The notes beneath the pieces were generated by a model. The model was not told the DNA's origin. It saw only the letters and a list, made by a program, of their open reading frames with translations, and made no database searches. Source: Gambelia wislizenii (taxonomy: Eukaryota > Chordata > Lepidosauria > Squamata > Crotaphytidae). Taken from it: a stretch of DNA of 64,000 bases. Below are positions 33,568 to 43,739 of this stretch, piece after piece. The number at the start of each line of letters is the position of its first letter. Position 1 is the first letter of the stretch. Both the position numbers and the translations under genes were made by a program. The stretch lies in NCBI GenBank assembly GCA_030847615.1, contig JAUMIR010000003.1, positions 32,858,501-32,922,500 on the forward strand, read 5' to 3'.

Positions 33568-34073
33568 AACATAGAATCATAGAATTGTAGAGTTGGAAGA
33601 GACCACAAGGGCCATCCAGTCCAACCCCCTGCCATGCAGGAATACACAATCAAAGCATCCCTGACAGATGGCCATCCAGCCTCTGTTTAAAGACCTCCAA
33701 GGAAGAAGACCCCACCACGCTCCAAGGGAGTGTGTTCCACTTCCAAACAGCTCTTACTGTCAAAAAGTTCCTCCTAATGTTGAGGTGGAATCTCTGTTCC
33801 TGGAGCTTGCATCCATTGCTCTGTGTTCTAGTCTCTGGAGCAGCAGAAAACAAGCTTTCTCCATCCTCAATGTGACACCCCTTCAAATACTTAAACAGGG
33901 CTATCACATCGCCCCTTAACCGTCTTTTTTCCAGGCTAAACATACCCAGCTCCCTAAGTCTTTCCTCATAAGGCATGGTTTCAGACCTTTCACCACTTTA
34001 GTTGCCCTCCTCTGGACACGCTCCAATTTGTCAATATCCTTTTTGAATTGTGGTGCCCAGAACTGGACACATG
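33568..34073 (-). mobile_element. CR1 3-prime portion, minus strand
   Basis: The complement of the ATTCTATG tail is at about 33571-33585. The minus-strand ORF 33976-33650 gives [20 protein letters not shown] and GDVIALFKYLKGCH, then FHLNIRRNFLTVRAVWKWN, the CR1 C-terminus. Inserted between the Penelope-like arms. Confidence 0.9.
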
Positions 34074-34178
34074 TTCTGCTACTGCTGATTTTTCTGGCTG
34101 GCCCAGTCCTGAAGAACACTAAAATCAGAACTCAACACTTGGAAATGAACTCCACCCAGGGACAGGGGGATTTCCAGT

Positions 34179-34445
34179 GGAGCCCTGGTGGCGCAGTGGT
34201 TAAATGCCAGTACTGCAAGCCACCACATCGCAAGTTCGATTCCAGTCGGCTCCAAGGTTCACTCAGCCTTCCATCCTTTCGTAGGTCGGTAAATTGAGTA
34301 CCTAGCTTGTGGGGGGCAATTAGCTAACACACAGTGGAAACTTTTTAATGCAGTGTAGATGTGTAAATAGCTATTGCTTAAAACAATGTGTAAGCCGCTC
34401 TGATAGCCTTGTGGCTGAAGTGCGGGGTATAAATAAATAAATAAA
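34179..34445 (+). mobile_element. tRNA-derived SINE, second family with (ATAA)n tail, full length
   Basis: The head 'gccctggtggcgcagtggttaaatgcc' is A-box-like, with a good B box AGTTCGATTCC (about 34233-34243). The body has 'ggcaattagctaacacacagtggaaac' and 'aagccgctctgatagccttgtggctgaag', and the tail is (ATAA)n. The element sits within 'gatttccag / ataatggatc' of the Penelope-like right arm. Confidence 0.88.
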
Positions 34446-34608
34446 AAATAATGGATCATTAACCAACCATTAGCCAAATAGACACTAATCCTCCTTGCGT
34501 ATCTTCCCCCAGGAACTACCCATTCAAATACACAAATTTACATAACCTCTCCAACAGGGGCTCATAGTATATAACCCACACATACACACACACACTCCTA
34601 CCCAACCA

Positions 34609-34651
34609 TTCTCTGAAGATGCCAGCCACAGATGCAGAAGAAATGTCAGAA
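34609..34651 (+). ncRNA. Hammerhead-ribozyme-like motif in Penelope-like arm (right)
   Basis: TTCT (34609-34612), CTGAAGA (34613-34619), GCC stem start, GAAA (34640-34643), TGTC (34644-34647) and AGAA (34648-34651) keep the hammerhead order. The 3-prime side of stem II (GAA instead of GGC) is mutated, so this copy is probably inactive. Confidence 0.45.
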
Positions 34652-34756
34652 GGAAACTCTTCCAGAACACGGGGGCCTCACAGCCCGGAAAAAAAAAAAC
34701 AAGGAAAATCTATAGAGGCAGAAATAACAGGGAAAGAATGGCAAAAGGTTCCTTCT

Positions 34757-34890
34757 TGCTATTGTTGTGTGCCTTCAAGTCATTTCTGAGTTATGGCGAC
34801 CATAAGGCAAACCTATCATGAGGCTTTCATGGCAAGCTTTGTTCAGAGGGGTTTTCCTTTGCCTTTCTCTGAAGCTGAGAGTGCCTACAC
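34757..34890 (-). mobile_element. Partial tRNA-derived SINE, (ACA) family, minus strand
   Basis: 'ttgttgtgtgccttcaagtcatttctgagttatggcgaccataaggcaaacctatcatgaggctttcatggcaagctttgttcagagggg' is the complement of the SINE 3-prime half. The head is missing. Confidence 0.85.
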
Positions 34891-35250
34891 TACAAAAGAA
34901 AAGGATAGGAAAGGAAAGGAAAGAAGAACAAATTCAGTATGTTTCAGCAAACATTTTTTAAACATTTTATTCAACAGTAACAACATGCATGTGTGAAATG
35001 AAACAACCAGGTCAGGTCAGGTAAATATTTTTATTCTTTTAATCTGCTCTAGCTCTCAGAACAATAGACAATGCAGTCTGTGAGTGAAAAAAGATGAATA
35101 AAAGAAACAAATATTGTTACCTACATCTGTCAGATCATAAGTTATGCTTCTGGAAGCCCCATGATGTTGTAACATTTATTCACGGGGCATGTTATCCTTC
35201 TCAATCTGGACATGCAAAAAATAAAAAATAAAATAAAATGGACACAAATA

Positions 35251-35780
35251 CAGTCGTCCCTCCACATTTGCGGGGGTTAGGGTCTTGAGACCCTCGCGAA
35301 TGTGGAAAAACCGTGAATAAAAAATGCTCCTCCCGCAACCCCCCCCCAGAGTGAGGGAGGTGGAGGGAGGGTGTCTGGCCAGCCTGGCCGGCCTCTCTGC
35401 AAGCCTTCCTGAGAGGACTCCGGACCTTAGAATCCCCGAAGCCCGCGTAGGAAGGCCGGGGAAGGCAGCGGGCGGGAAGGAGGGAAGCTTCCTGGCCTCT
35501 CCCCGGCCTTCCTGAGGGGACTCTGGGTCTTAGAAGCCTTGGAGTCCCCTCATGAAGGCCGGAGAAGGCAGCGGGAGGGAGGGAGGGAGGCTGACCGCCC
35601 CCCTGGCCTTCCTGAGCGGACTTTGGGGCTTTGAAGCCCCGGAGCCACCTCTGGAAGGCCAGGGAAGGCACAGGCAGGAGGTTGCCCCACCTCTCGCCAG
35701 CCTTCCCGAAGGGGCTCGGGGCTAAACCGCGAATAATCAAAACCGCGAGTGTGAAAGCCACAAATGTGGAGGGGCAACTG
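35251..35780. mobile_element. Tigger-type element with ~100 bp internal repeats, 530 bp
   Basis: Ends CAGTCGTCCCTCCACATTTGCGGGG and the complement of CAGTTGCCCCTCCACATTTGTGG, flanked by TA on both sides. The interior has 'gccttcctgag.ggact' at about 35403, 35506, 35606 and 35700 (103, 100 and 94 bp spacing). 'gggagggagggaggg' near 35573-35590 is a G-quadruplex-type run. The 209-codon minus-strand ORF is a periodic reading of these repeats. Confidence 0.85.
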
Positions 35781-35819
35781 TACAAACATTGATACATTGG
35801 GTTTTCAAGACTAATATTC

Positions 35820-36320
35820 AACCCAAACAAGAACTGTTACTTTTAGGAGTGTTGGATTTTAAGTTGGAGAAGACCTACAGAAGATTGCTTCAGTACATGA
35901 CCACAGCAGCAAAACTGTTGTATGTGCAGAGATCGAAGAACTCAGTATTACCTGCTATGGAGGAGCTGGTGAAATTGACAGACTTAGCAGAAATAGACAA
36001 ATTGCCTTTTTTGATCAGAGAAAGGACATTAGTGACATTTAAAGACTGGAAACTCCTTATGGACATTTTGCGCACACACACACGAAAAGAAGATTATTTG
36101 GTAACTTTTGGTTTGGATGATTAGAAGAGTGATTATGGAAGAAAGAGAAGTTGTGTTAATATTAGAGATTGGAGTATAAATAATTATGTAGTATGTACAA
36201 CTGCTGAAAAGATTATTTGAAGCCATTTTCTTTTTCTTTCAATTTCTTTCTCTTTTCTTTATTTTTCTATATCTTTTAGTTTAATGTTAAAATATTTATT
36301 AATTAAAATAATCCAAATAT
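35820..36320 (+). mobile_element. L1 LINE 3-prime end (ORF2 C-terminus plus UTR)
   Basis: The + strand frame 35789-36124 includes TYRRLLQYMTTAAKLLYVQR, then LAEIDKLPFLIRERT and FKDWKLLMDIL, the layout of the extreme C-terminus of reptilian L1 ORF2 as I know it. It ends in a natural stop at 36122-36124, followed by an AT-rich UTR. Everything upstream is missing or replaced by the Tigger element at 35251-35780. Confidence 0.7.
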
Positions 36321-36514
36321 TTATTTTGCACCATGATCATAGAATAATCTTCCTCTAGGTGTCTTTGTTTCTTGTTACAGATCTAATTCGGTCTTGATAT
36401 TTAAAAAATCATGATATAAGATGTTGTTTGAAAACTGACTAATTAAACTGCTTTGTATGCCAATCACAGTAGAAATAAAATACACAGGCTGTTCCGTCTT
36501 CTTAAAAAATGATC

Positions 36515-36966
36515 TGAAGTGGACTTCCAGTCTGAATCAGAGAGAAGAGGTACAGTTTCTCAGCACCCCACATGCCATATGAGGAGCGGCTTCGGGAGCT
36601 GGGTATGTTTAGCCTGGGGAAGTTTAAGAGGAGACATGATAGTCATGTTTAAATATTTGAAGGGATATCATATTGAGGATGGAACAAACTTGTTTTCTGC
36701 AGCTACAGAGACAAGGACACAGAGCAATGGACTCAAACTACAGGAAAAGAGATTCCACCTAAACATTAGGAAGAACTTACTGATAGTAAGAGCTGTTTGG
36801 AAGTGGAATGCACTGTCTCGGAGTGTGGTGGAGTCTCCTTTAAAGGTTTTTAAACAGAGGCTGGATGGCCATTTGTCAGGAATGATTTGATTGTGTATTC
36901 CTGTATGGCAGGGGGTTGGACTTGATGGCCCTTGTGGTCTCTTCCAACTCTTATGATTCTATGAAT
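36515..36966 (+). mobile_element. CR1 3-prime fragment
   Basis: Encodes GDMIVMFKYLKGYH, LQEKRFHLNIRKNLLIVRA and FKQRLDGHLSGM and ends '...cttccaactcttatgattctatg'. 5-prime truncated. Confidence 0.9.
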
Positions 36967-37555
36967 ATAAATACTTCTCTGCCAGTATGCTCTTTCAGGC
37001 CTGTTACTTTCAAGTATCTAATATGTATTGCTAGCAATGTGGAATATGATAAGCATCTATTTTTTTCACTGTTTCTGTAATTTTTTTTTAAAAAGGGAGC
37101 TGTAGGTATAGTTTTTACGTAGCGGTTCCCTGAGACCTGAAAATTATTTCAAGGGTTCCTCCAGGGTAAAAGGGTTGAGAAAGGCTGGTGTAGAGTATTG
37201 TCTGATTATATACTGGATCTGCTTACTATTTGCTAATGCAATTGGATAAAAGAAACTGTGCTGTTGCTCTGTTTTTCTTTTTTATTGGAATGGCGGGGGA
37301 AGTTATAGAGGCGAAGGGGGAAAAGAAGAGGAAGAAGAAAGAAGAGAGAAGTTAAGGAATAAAATCTTCGAAGTGAAATGAGATAGAAGAAGGAGGGGGG
37401 GGGAGAACAAAAAAGGAAAAAAATCGTGAGATAGGTGGACTGTGTGGAGCAGAGAAAATATTTACAGTATAAGAGTGGTAACTGAACTAACAGAGTTGAC
37501 TACGTGATGAATTTTAATGTAATTGTGCTCTCTCTCTTTCTCTCTCTCTCTGGCT
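36967..37555. other. Intergenic sequence with a hAT end fragment and purine-rich tract
   Basis: 37100-37187 is a right-end fragment of the 13850-15147 hAT family ('gcggttccctgagacctgaaaattatttcaagggttcctccagggtaaaagggttgagaaaggctg'). 37285-37450 is purine-rich; 37531-37553 is (TC)n. Confidence 0.6.
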
Positions 37556-38045
37556 TATCTTCGCAAACGAAGATTCAGGAAGGACTCATCCCGCGCTTTC
37601 TGCAAGCGTGCTGATGACTAAAAAGGCCAATCCGAGATAAACAAGTCCGGTTGCAGAAAGCACAGCAGAAGGTCTCCTTGGGTGATGTTTCCGGGTTGTG
37701 ATTCTTTCTGCGTTGTCATTTCTCTTCAAGACTTGTTCAGCGTGAGTTCTCAAATAAGGCTGCAGCATTGTGGATAGTGCATCTCAATGCCTCCCAATGT
37801 GAAGCCAGGGTGGACCATTGTTGGTGATCAATTTGGCTGAGCCTGAGATGTTGTTTCAGGGAGTCCTTGTATCGCTTTTTTGGAGCGCCCCTCTTACACT
37901 GACCCGTAGCGAGTTCACCGTTTTTGGGAGGCAATGGTCCTCCATCCTAGAAACGTGCCCTGCCCAGCGCAGCTGTGTTCTCAATATCATGGCCTCAGTG
38001 CTGGTGATCCCTGCTTGCTCAAGGACTGCAACATTCATCACATAG
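37556..38045 (-). mobile_element. Non-LTR LINE C-terminus with zinc-knuckle-like end, minus strand
   Basis: Minus-strand frames read LRTQLRWAGHVSRMEDHCLP, then RGAPKKRYKDSLKQHL, and further on CNRTCLSRIGLFSHQHAC, a Cys/His finger. This order (RWAGHV..., RGAPKKRYKD..., Cys/His finger) is the usual C-terminal tail of a group of animal LINE polymerases; I cannot name the clade with confidence. Frameshifts near 37770 and 37880 break it. A second copy is at 53785-54300 (-) and a third piece at 54620-54740 (+). Confidence 0.75.
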
Positions 38046-38118
38046 TCAGTCCAGTTTATAATAAATTAATATTACTTTAATATATACATATGTATGTGTA
38101 TAGATAGAGAGATAATTA

Positions 38119-39096
38119 CAGTCGTCCCTTCACATTCGCGGGGGTTCCGTTCCGCGGACCCCCGCGAATGTGAAAAATCCGCGAATAACTACACCCCTCC
38201 CCCTCCCTCCCCAGGCCTTCGCGGGGCCTTCCTAGGCCCCGCGGAGGTCTCACCGGCCCTCCCTCCCACCCTCCCCGGGCCTTCGCGGGGCCTTCCTAGG
38301 CCCCGCGGAGGTCTCACCGGCCCTCCCTCCCGCCCTCCCCGGGCCTTCGCGGGGCCTTCCTAGGCCCCGCGGAGGCCTCACCGGCCCTCCCTCCCACCCT
38401 CCCCGGGCCTTCGCGGGGCCTTCCTAGGCCCCGCGGAGGCCTCACCGGCTCTCCCTCCCACCCTCCCCGGGCCTTCACGGGGCCTTCCTAGGCCCCGCGG
38501 AGGCCTCACCGGCTCTCCCTCCCACCCTCCCCGGGCCTTCGCGGGGCCTTCCTAGGCCCCGCGGAGGCCTCACCGGCCCTCCCTCCCACCCTCCCCGGGC
38601 CTTCGCGGGGCCTTCCTAGGCCCCGCGGAGGTCTCACCGGCCCTCCCTCCCACCCTCCCCGGGCCTTCGCGGGGCCTTCCTAGGCCCCGCGGAGGCCTCA
38701 CCGGCCCTCCCTCCCACCCTCCCCGGGCCTTCGCGGGGCCTTCCTAGGCCCCGCGGAGGCCTCACCGGCCCTCCCTCCCACCCTCCCCGGGCCTTCGCGG
38801 GGCCTTCCTAGGCCCCGCGGAGGCCTCACCGGCCCTCCCTCCCACCCTCCCCGGGCCTTCGCGGGGCCTTCCTAGGCCCCGCGGAGGCCTCACCGGCCCT
38901 CCCTCCCACCCTCCCCGGGCCTTCGCGGGGCCTTCCTAGGCCCCGCGGAGGTCTCCCCGGCCCTCCCTCCCTCCCTCCCCAGGCCTTCGCGGGGCCTCCG
39001 GAGGGCCTCCGGGCGTCCCGCAAAGGCCTCCCCACCCCTCCCCAGGTCTTTCACGGGGCCTCTGGAGTCAAGTTCGCGAATGTGGAGGGACAACTG
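38119..39096. mobile_element. Tigger-type element carrying a 64 bp minisatellite, 978 bp
   Basis: Ends CAGTCGTCCCTTCACATTCG and the complement of CAGTTGTCCCTCCACATTCG, with TA on both sides. The left subterminal 'gcgggggttccgttccgcggacccccgcgaatgtgaaaaatccgcgaata' is itself a hairpin. The interior is almost wholly the tandem array at 38190-39030. No transposase. Confidence 0.88.
38190..39030. repeat. 64 bp GC-rich minisatellite, about 12.5 units
   Basis: The phase marker CTTCGCGGGGCC (one copy CTTCACGG) starts at 38217 and recurs every 64 bp exactly through 38985 (13 occurrences). Each full unit contains the hairpin GGGGCCTTCCTAGGCCCC and the pyrimidine run CCCTCCCTCCCACCCTCCCC, so the complementary strand has five closely spaced G-runs. 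Units differ by few substitutions (aggtctcacc versus aggcctcacc), which indicates recent or homogenised expansion. Confidence 0.95.
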
Positions 39097-39214
39097 TATT
39101 TTGTTTTTATAATTAATTGCAGTCAGTGATTATATTTGATAAAATTACCAGCTTGGTAGATGAAGGGAATGCTGTGATTATCGCATACCTTTTTTTTAAA
39201 AAAAATACCTTAAT

Positions 39215-40355
39215 TTCAGTAAGGTCTTTAACAAGGTTCCCCATGACAATCTTGCAAACAAGCTTGGAAAATGTGGGCTAGACAAGTTAACTGTTCAATG
39301 GATTTGTAATTCGTTGACTGGCTGAATCCAAAGGGTGCTCAGAAGTGGCTCTTCTTTGTCTTGGAAAGATGTGACCAGTGGGGTGCCACAGGGTTCTGTC
39401 CTGGGCCCAGTGCTATTCAACATCTTTATCAATGACTTAAATGATGGAATTAGGGGCATACTTATCAATTTTGCAGATGACACCAAATTAGGATGAGTAG
39501 CTAATACCCTAGAGGACAGGATCAAAATTCAAAATGACCTGGATAGACTGGAGAGCTGGGCCAAAGCTAACAAAATGAAATTCAATACGAAGAAATGTAA
39601 GGTACTGCACTTAGGGCGGAAAAACGAAATGCATAGATACAGGATAGGGGAGACCTGGCTGAATGAGACTACATGCAAAAGGGATCTCGGAGTCCTAGTA
39701 GACCTCAAGTTGAACATGAGCCAACAGTGTGATGTGGCAGCTATAAAGGCCAATGTGATTTTGGGCTGCATCAGTAGAAGTATAGCGTCTAGATCAAGGG
39801 AAGTAATAGTGCCATTCTATTCTGCGTTGGTCAGGCCTCACCTAGAATACTATGTCCAGTTCTGGGCACCACAATTCTAAAAGAATATTGACAAATTGGA
39901 GCGTGTCCAGAGGAGGGTGACTAAAATGGTGAAAGGTCTGGAAACCATGCCTTATGAGGAGAGACTTAGGGAGCTGGGTATGTTTAGCCTGGAAAAAAAG
40001 ATGGTTGATATGATAGCCCTATTTAAGTATTTGAAGAGGTGTCACATTGAGGATGGAGAAAGCTTGTTTTCTGCTGCTCCAGAGACTAGAACATGGAGCA
40101 ATGGATGCAAGCTCCAGGAACAGAGATTCCACCTCAACATTAGGAAGAACTTTCTGTCAGCAAGAGCTGTTCGGCAATGGAACACACTCCCTCGAAGCGT
40201 GATGGGGTCTCCTTCCTTGGAGGTCTTTAAACAGAGGCTGGATGGCCATCTGTCAGGGATGCTTTGATGGTGATTCCTGCGTGGCAGGGGGTTGGACTGG
40301 ATGGCCCTCGTGGCCTCTTCCAACTCTACAATTCTATGATTCTATGATTCTGTAT
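39215..40355 (+). mobile_element. CR1 LINE 3-prime portion, best preserved copy
   Basis: Runs from the reverse-transcriptase palm to the CR1 tail with the octamer repeats '...caattctatgattctatgattctg' (about 40330-40350). 5-prime truncated near 39215, as is typical for CR1. Confidence 0.93.
39216..40267 (+). pseudogene. CR1 reverse transcriptase C-terminal half, broken
   Basis: In order: FNKVPHDNLANKLG (about 39227-39268), [20 protein letters not shown] (39380-39439), FADDTKLG (39471-39494) with the catalytic aspartate pair, [33 protein letters not shown] (39686-39745), [35 protein letters not shown] and FHLNIRKNFLSARAVRQWN, ending in a stop at 40267. In-frame stops occur near 39323, 39495 and 39880 and a small deletion lies near 39995, so it is inactive. 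It is a transposon remnant, not a host gene. Confidence 0.9.
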
Positions 40356-42059
40356 GGTAGAAGAAAAATCAAATATCATAGAGGTTTGATTTGTAATTAC
40401 TAAACCCATAAGCAAATGAGAAAATTAGTTGTGACTTTCAAAGAAGAATAGGGGTAGCAATAAGGTGAATTGTGAAATTAAAACAACACAAATAGATTAA
40501 TAGGATCTAAGAGCATCTAATTATACCAAGCAACTTGCAGATCACCTGGTTGTGATAAAGGGGAGTCTTAGAAAGAATTCAATTATTATCACGATTGATT
40601 ATATAATTTGAGTCATCTCTGTAAAGTTCTAATGTACTAAATACAATAAAACACTACACCTAGTAGTTTGATATAAAAAATTGAATCTCAATTTGCTGAA
40701 ATTTAAAACTTTAATATTTAAGAATAGCAGCAATCTTTAGTAATTAATAATCCCAGTATTTGTGTAATCTTTAATGTTCAAAATGAGGTCAGGGAAAACA
40801 AGAGCCACAGAGACATATCTATAAAAGGACATCATATTGCTGGGAAGGATGCAGAAATGGACAACCCAAATTATCAGTTGGCTTAAAGTCTTCCCTATCT
40901 GGAAAGGCTATTCCTTTTCTATCCCAGGTTGCTATTTTTGCCTGCAGCAGCAAGAAGTGCTTCCAAATCAGTGTTAGATTGAGGGTTGGGCTTTAGTAGT
41001 GGTAGTATCATGGCTTCAGGTGGTAAACCCAATTGTGGTGGTGGGCTCTGCTCAGACAAAATAACAGGCATAATTTTTTTGGCATAAGAAAGGCTGCAAC
41101 TTTATTGGTTATATTCTAAGAGGCATGGTCCAGTGTATGTCTGAATCTAACTATTAAAAAAAAATCACACAGTAACTGTTAAATTATTGGGGGCCAGTCC
41201 TATTCATAAGCCCTGTCTAACTTTTTGCCTTGTTTTGGCTGTCTGATTGTAGCTGATTGTAACTCAATTTATTATTACTCTGTGTTTATTCCCAAGGAGA
41301 AATGTGTGGGATTTTCTGCCATGAGTGCCAAAATAATGTGGCCACATTTGGGTACTCTGCACCTCAAACTTTGCTGTTCTTCCTCAGGTTGAAAAATGTC
41401 TTGGGCTGGTGATATCATACAGGCTATCCTGTTGGCTTACATAAATCAGCAAAGTGATGCATATTTCCAGGGCAAAAAGATGTTAATTTACTGGTGTCCT
41501 TCCTTGAAGTGAATGGGACTGTAAACACAGAGGACTAAATCCATTTCCTAGTCTCAACCAGAAATATACACATTTAAACAATATGTAGCTGATGAATCTA
41601 CACCTCTGTCAATTCTATTTAATCAGGGGGTCGAGAAATCCATTGTCTACACCAGCAGGAAAAAAATCTGCTTCAAATCACATTTCTCCTGGTCTGCACA
41701 TAAAGCAACATTACCAGCCACACATTTCCTCCAGGCCAACTCACTTTGGTGTAAAAGGATGGTCCTGCTATGATCATGTGTGCTATAGTTGGCATTATTT
41801 TTGGCCACATGGCCATGGCCGATCTGCTCTCCCCCCCTTCCACCATGCTTGCGAATATACTTATTTCCATATTCATTGTTAAGTAACCAATTGCTTTCTT
41901 GTCCCATCCACCTGCATTCCTATAGGATAGGACTTATCTTCTTTTCCCATGGCTCAAAAGAGCATCAGCCATCCTAGTAAAAGAAGCAGGACATCGAGTT
42001 TAAATGCCAATAGGCAGAGGTATGCTAATATTGATATGGAAGTGTCTGCACAAATGCAC
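40356..42059. other. Intergenic sequence, no gene recognised
   Basis: AT-rich with few repeats. The ORFs at 41592-41907 overlap on both strands and show no recognisable domain. Confidence 0.4.
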
Positions 42060-42135
42060 CTTCAACAGATAGCCGCCTTGGGTCCCACTTTGGGAGAAAG
42101 GTGGCATATAAATTAAATAAAGAAAAATAAATAAT
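42060..42135 (+). mobile_element. Retroelement 3-prime tail (L2-like)
   Basis: 'gccttgggtcccactttgggagaaaggtggcatataaattaaataaag' resembles the L2-type LINE or SINE tail in reptiles. A similar tail is at about 46915-46970. Confidence 0.55.
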
Positions 42136-42605
42136 GGTGCCTGGACGCTGGGAAAACAAATACGAACAGGTACCCTTTCCTGGTGGGAAAGTACCCTTTC
42201 CTGGCGGGACTGATCAGATAACTGCCTGGCCTGGCCCAGGTAACCTCCCACCAACCTGTACCGCCTACCAAAAACTCCACACACACCCTAATTCCACACC
42301 AAAGCCTACTCAGACTGCAGGGCACATGCACAATAAGCCATTCTTTCCAGGAAAATGCAGAATAAAACTTTGGGTTTTGTGTTTTTTTAAAAAAATTAGA
42401 TTTAAGTTCCTAGGTGCAAAAAAGAACCATATCGAATTCAAATCCTCGCAAATATCATGTGTTCTACCACCACCAGGTATGAGGTGAGTACGATTTTCTT
42501 TTGCCCATGTACACGGCCCCTAGGATTTGGAAGGGCTGCTGTGAAGGAGCTAGGCAAGATTTTCAAGTATAAAGATATATAATTAAACACCAAAGTCTGG
42601 ATTCT
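42136..42605. other. Intergenic sequence, nothing recognised
   Basis: A short near-repeat 'gtaccctttcctgg.ggga' occurs twice at 42170-42207. No other feature. Confidence 0.35.
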
Positions 42606-42609
42606 CCCT

Positions 42610-43035
42610 GCCATTGTATTTCAGATTTCTATGTGTGGTTGTGAAAGCAGGACAGTGAAGAAAGCTGACAGGAAGAGAATCAACTCATTTGAAATGTGGT
42701 GCTGGAGGAGAGTTCTGCGGATACCATTGACTGTTGAAAAGACAAATAAATGGGTCCTAGAGCAAATATCCCTACAAGCGAAGATGACAAAGCTCAGACT
42801 GCTGTACTTTGGACATATCATGAGAAGATATGACTCATTAGAAAAGACCATGATGGCTTGGTAAGGTAGAGTGCAGTAGAAAAAGGAAAAGAAAAGACCC
42901 CATTACAGGTGAATAGACTCAATCAAGGAAGCCACGGCCCTGAGTCTGTAAGACCTGAGCAGGGCTGTTGATAATAGGGTGACCTTTAAATCTCTCAGAT
43001 TCAATTTGACAGCAGTTTACAACAACTAGAAGCTC
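42610..43035 (+). mobile_element. BovB/RTE LINE 3-prime end
   Basis: The + frame 42631-42864 reads CGCESRTVKKADRKRINSFE, then WCWRRVLRIP and LRLLYFGHIMRRYDSLEKT, diagnostic of the C-terminus of the BovB-type RTE polymerase. A stop at 42862-42864 and later frame breaks follow, then degraded coding sequence ('caggtgaatagactcaatcaaggaagcc'). BovB is abundant in squamates, which supports the host inference. Confidence 0.88.
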
Positions 43036-43141
43036 AGCACTGTGGCAATTAATGGAAAAGACACCTTGTCCATCCATTACATAATTGTCTCTTCAGTTTT
43101 TAACTGTTTATCAGTGCAAAATTACATTGAATGAAACTATG

Positions 43142-43737
43142 GGCTTGTCTATACAAGGGGGGAAAGATACGTACACGTCTGAAAAAGCAGGCATTTGCAA
43201 TGTTGCAACCTGTCTTCACAGTGAAAAGAACCCCCTAAACTCCACATGACCCCCTAGCCAAGATGGCCACCATGAGTGATTTACTCATGATTTTAAATCT
43301 GCTGCAAAAAACACATTTTTTAAAGTTTCCCATGGTACACAAGCGATAGTTTGTATTTACAAAAAAAGAAAGGGGGAAAAAGAGTATAAGATCACTGTTT
43401 TATCGATTTACTGGACCCTTGCTTAGCTGAAAATTTAACATGGTGGCCACAGGTGCTTTCCCTGTTTGCTGGCCCTGCCCCCATGCTCATCCAGCCAATC
43501 AGATTATGCTGCCTGTTCGTATCTGTGTGAATGCGAGTGTTCAAACGATCACACATTTACATGTCGTACAGAGCTTTTTTAAAAATCCAGGCAAAGCCCC
43601 AGACACAACGCATACAGACTTTGTGATGGATTTGGCTGTCCCCTTCTGAATGACATGCATTTGTGTGAATGTCCATATGAACAGATCAGCCTACGTTCGC
43701 ATCTCATTCTTATTATTTTGACCGTATAGACAGGACC
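43142..43737. mobile_element. MITE of the GTCTATA family, 596 bp
   Basis: Left end GGCTTGTCTATACAAGGGGG and right end GACCGTATAGACAGGACC. Contains 'agccaagatggccaccatgagtgatttactcatg' and 'catccagccaatcagattatgctg', i.e. the blocks of 1353-1939 in reverse order, so the two copies are inverted relative to each other. Confidence 0.8.
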
Positions 43738-43739
43738 TA

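Larger units (their letters stand above)
33020..34745. mobile_element. Inverted pair of Penelope-like element copies, with CR1 and SINE inserted
   Basis: The left arm (33020-33567) reads on the minus strand and the right arm (34077-34745) on the plus strand. They are diverged inverted copies sharing 'cactaatcctcctt.c.tatcttcccccaggaactac' and 'gaacacgggggcctcacagcc'. In the left arm the minus strand encodes NYHVRMHREAIEICKYLD and FNRKEETLKVNKIWLPVL (about 33520-33400), matching the C-terminal part of the Penelope GIY-YIG endonuclease as I know it. A CR1 (33568-34073) separates the arms and a SINE (34179-34445) splits the right arm. Confidence 0.75.

Noticed and set aside
34179..34260. Functional tRNA gene
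   Set aside because: A and B boxes are present, but the sequence continues into a SINE body with (ATAA)n tail and recurs at 51322 and 55690; no clean tRNA cloverleaf end.
35201..35830. 209-codon ORF in the Tigger element
   Set aside because: Periodic reading of ~100 bp internal repeats between transposon ends; no independent support.
38190..39030. CRISPR-like regular repeat spacing
   Set aside because: Units are contiguous 64 bp tandem repeats with no unique spacers, inside a eukaryotic transposon, with no cas genes.
41592..41907. Overlapping ORFs on both strands as a small gene
   Set aside because: Both strands are open over the same bases, His/Tyr-rich, with no recognised homology or conserved motif.
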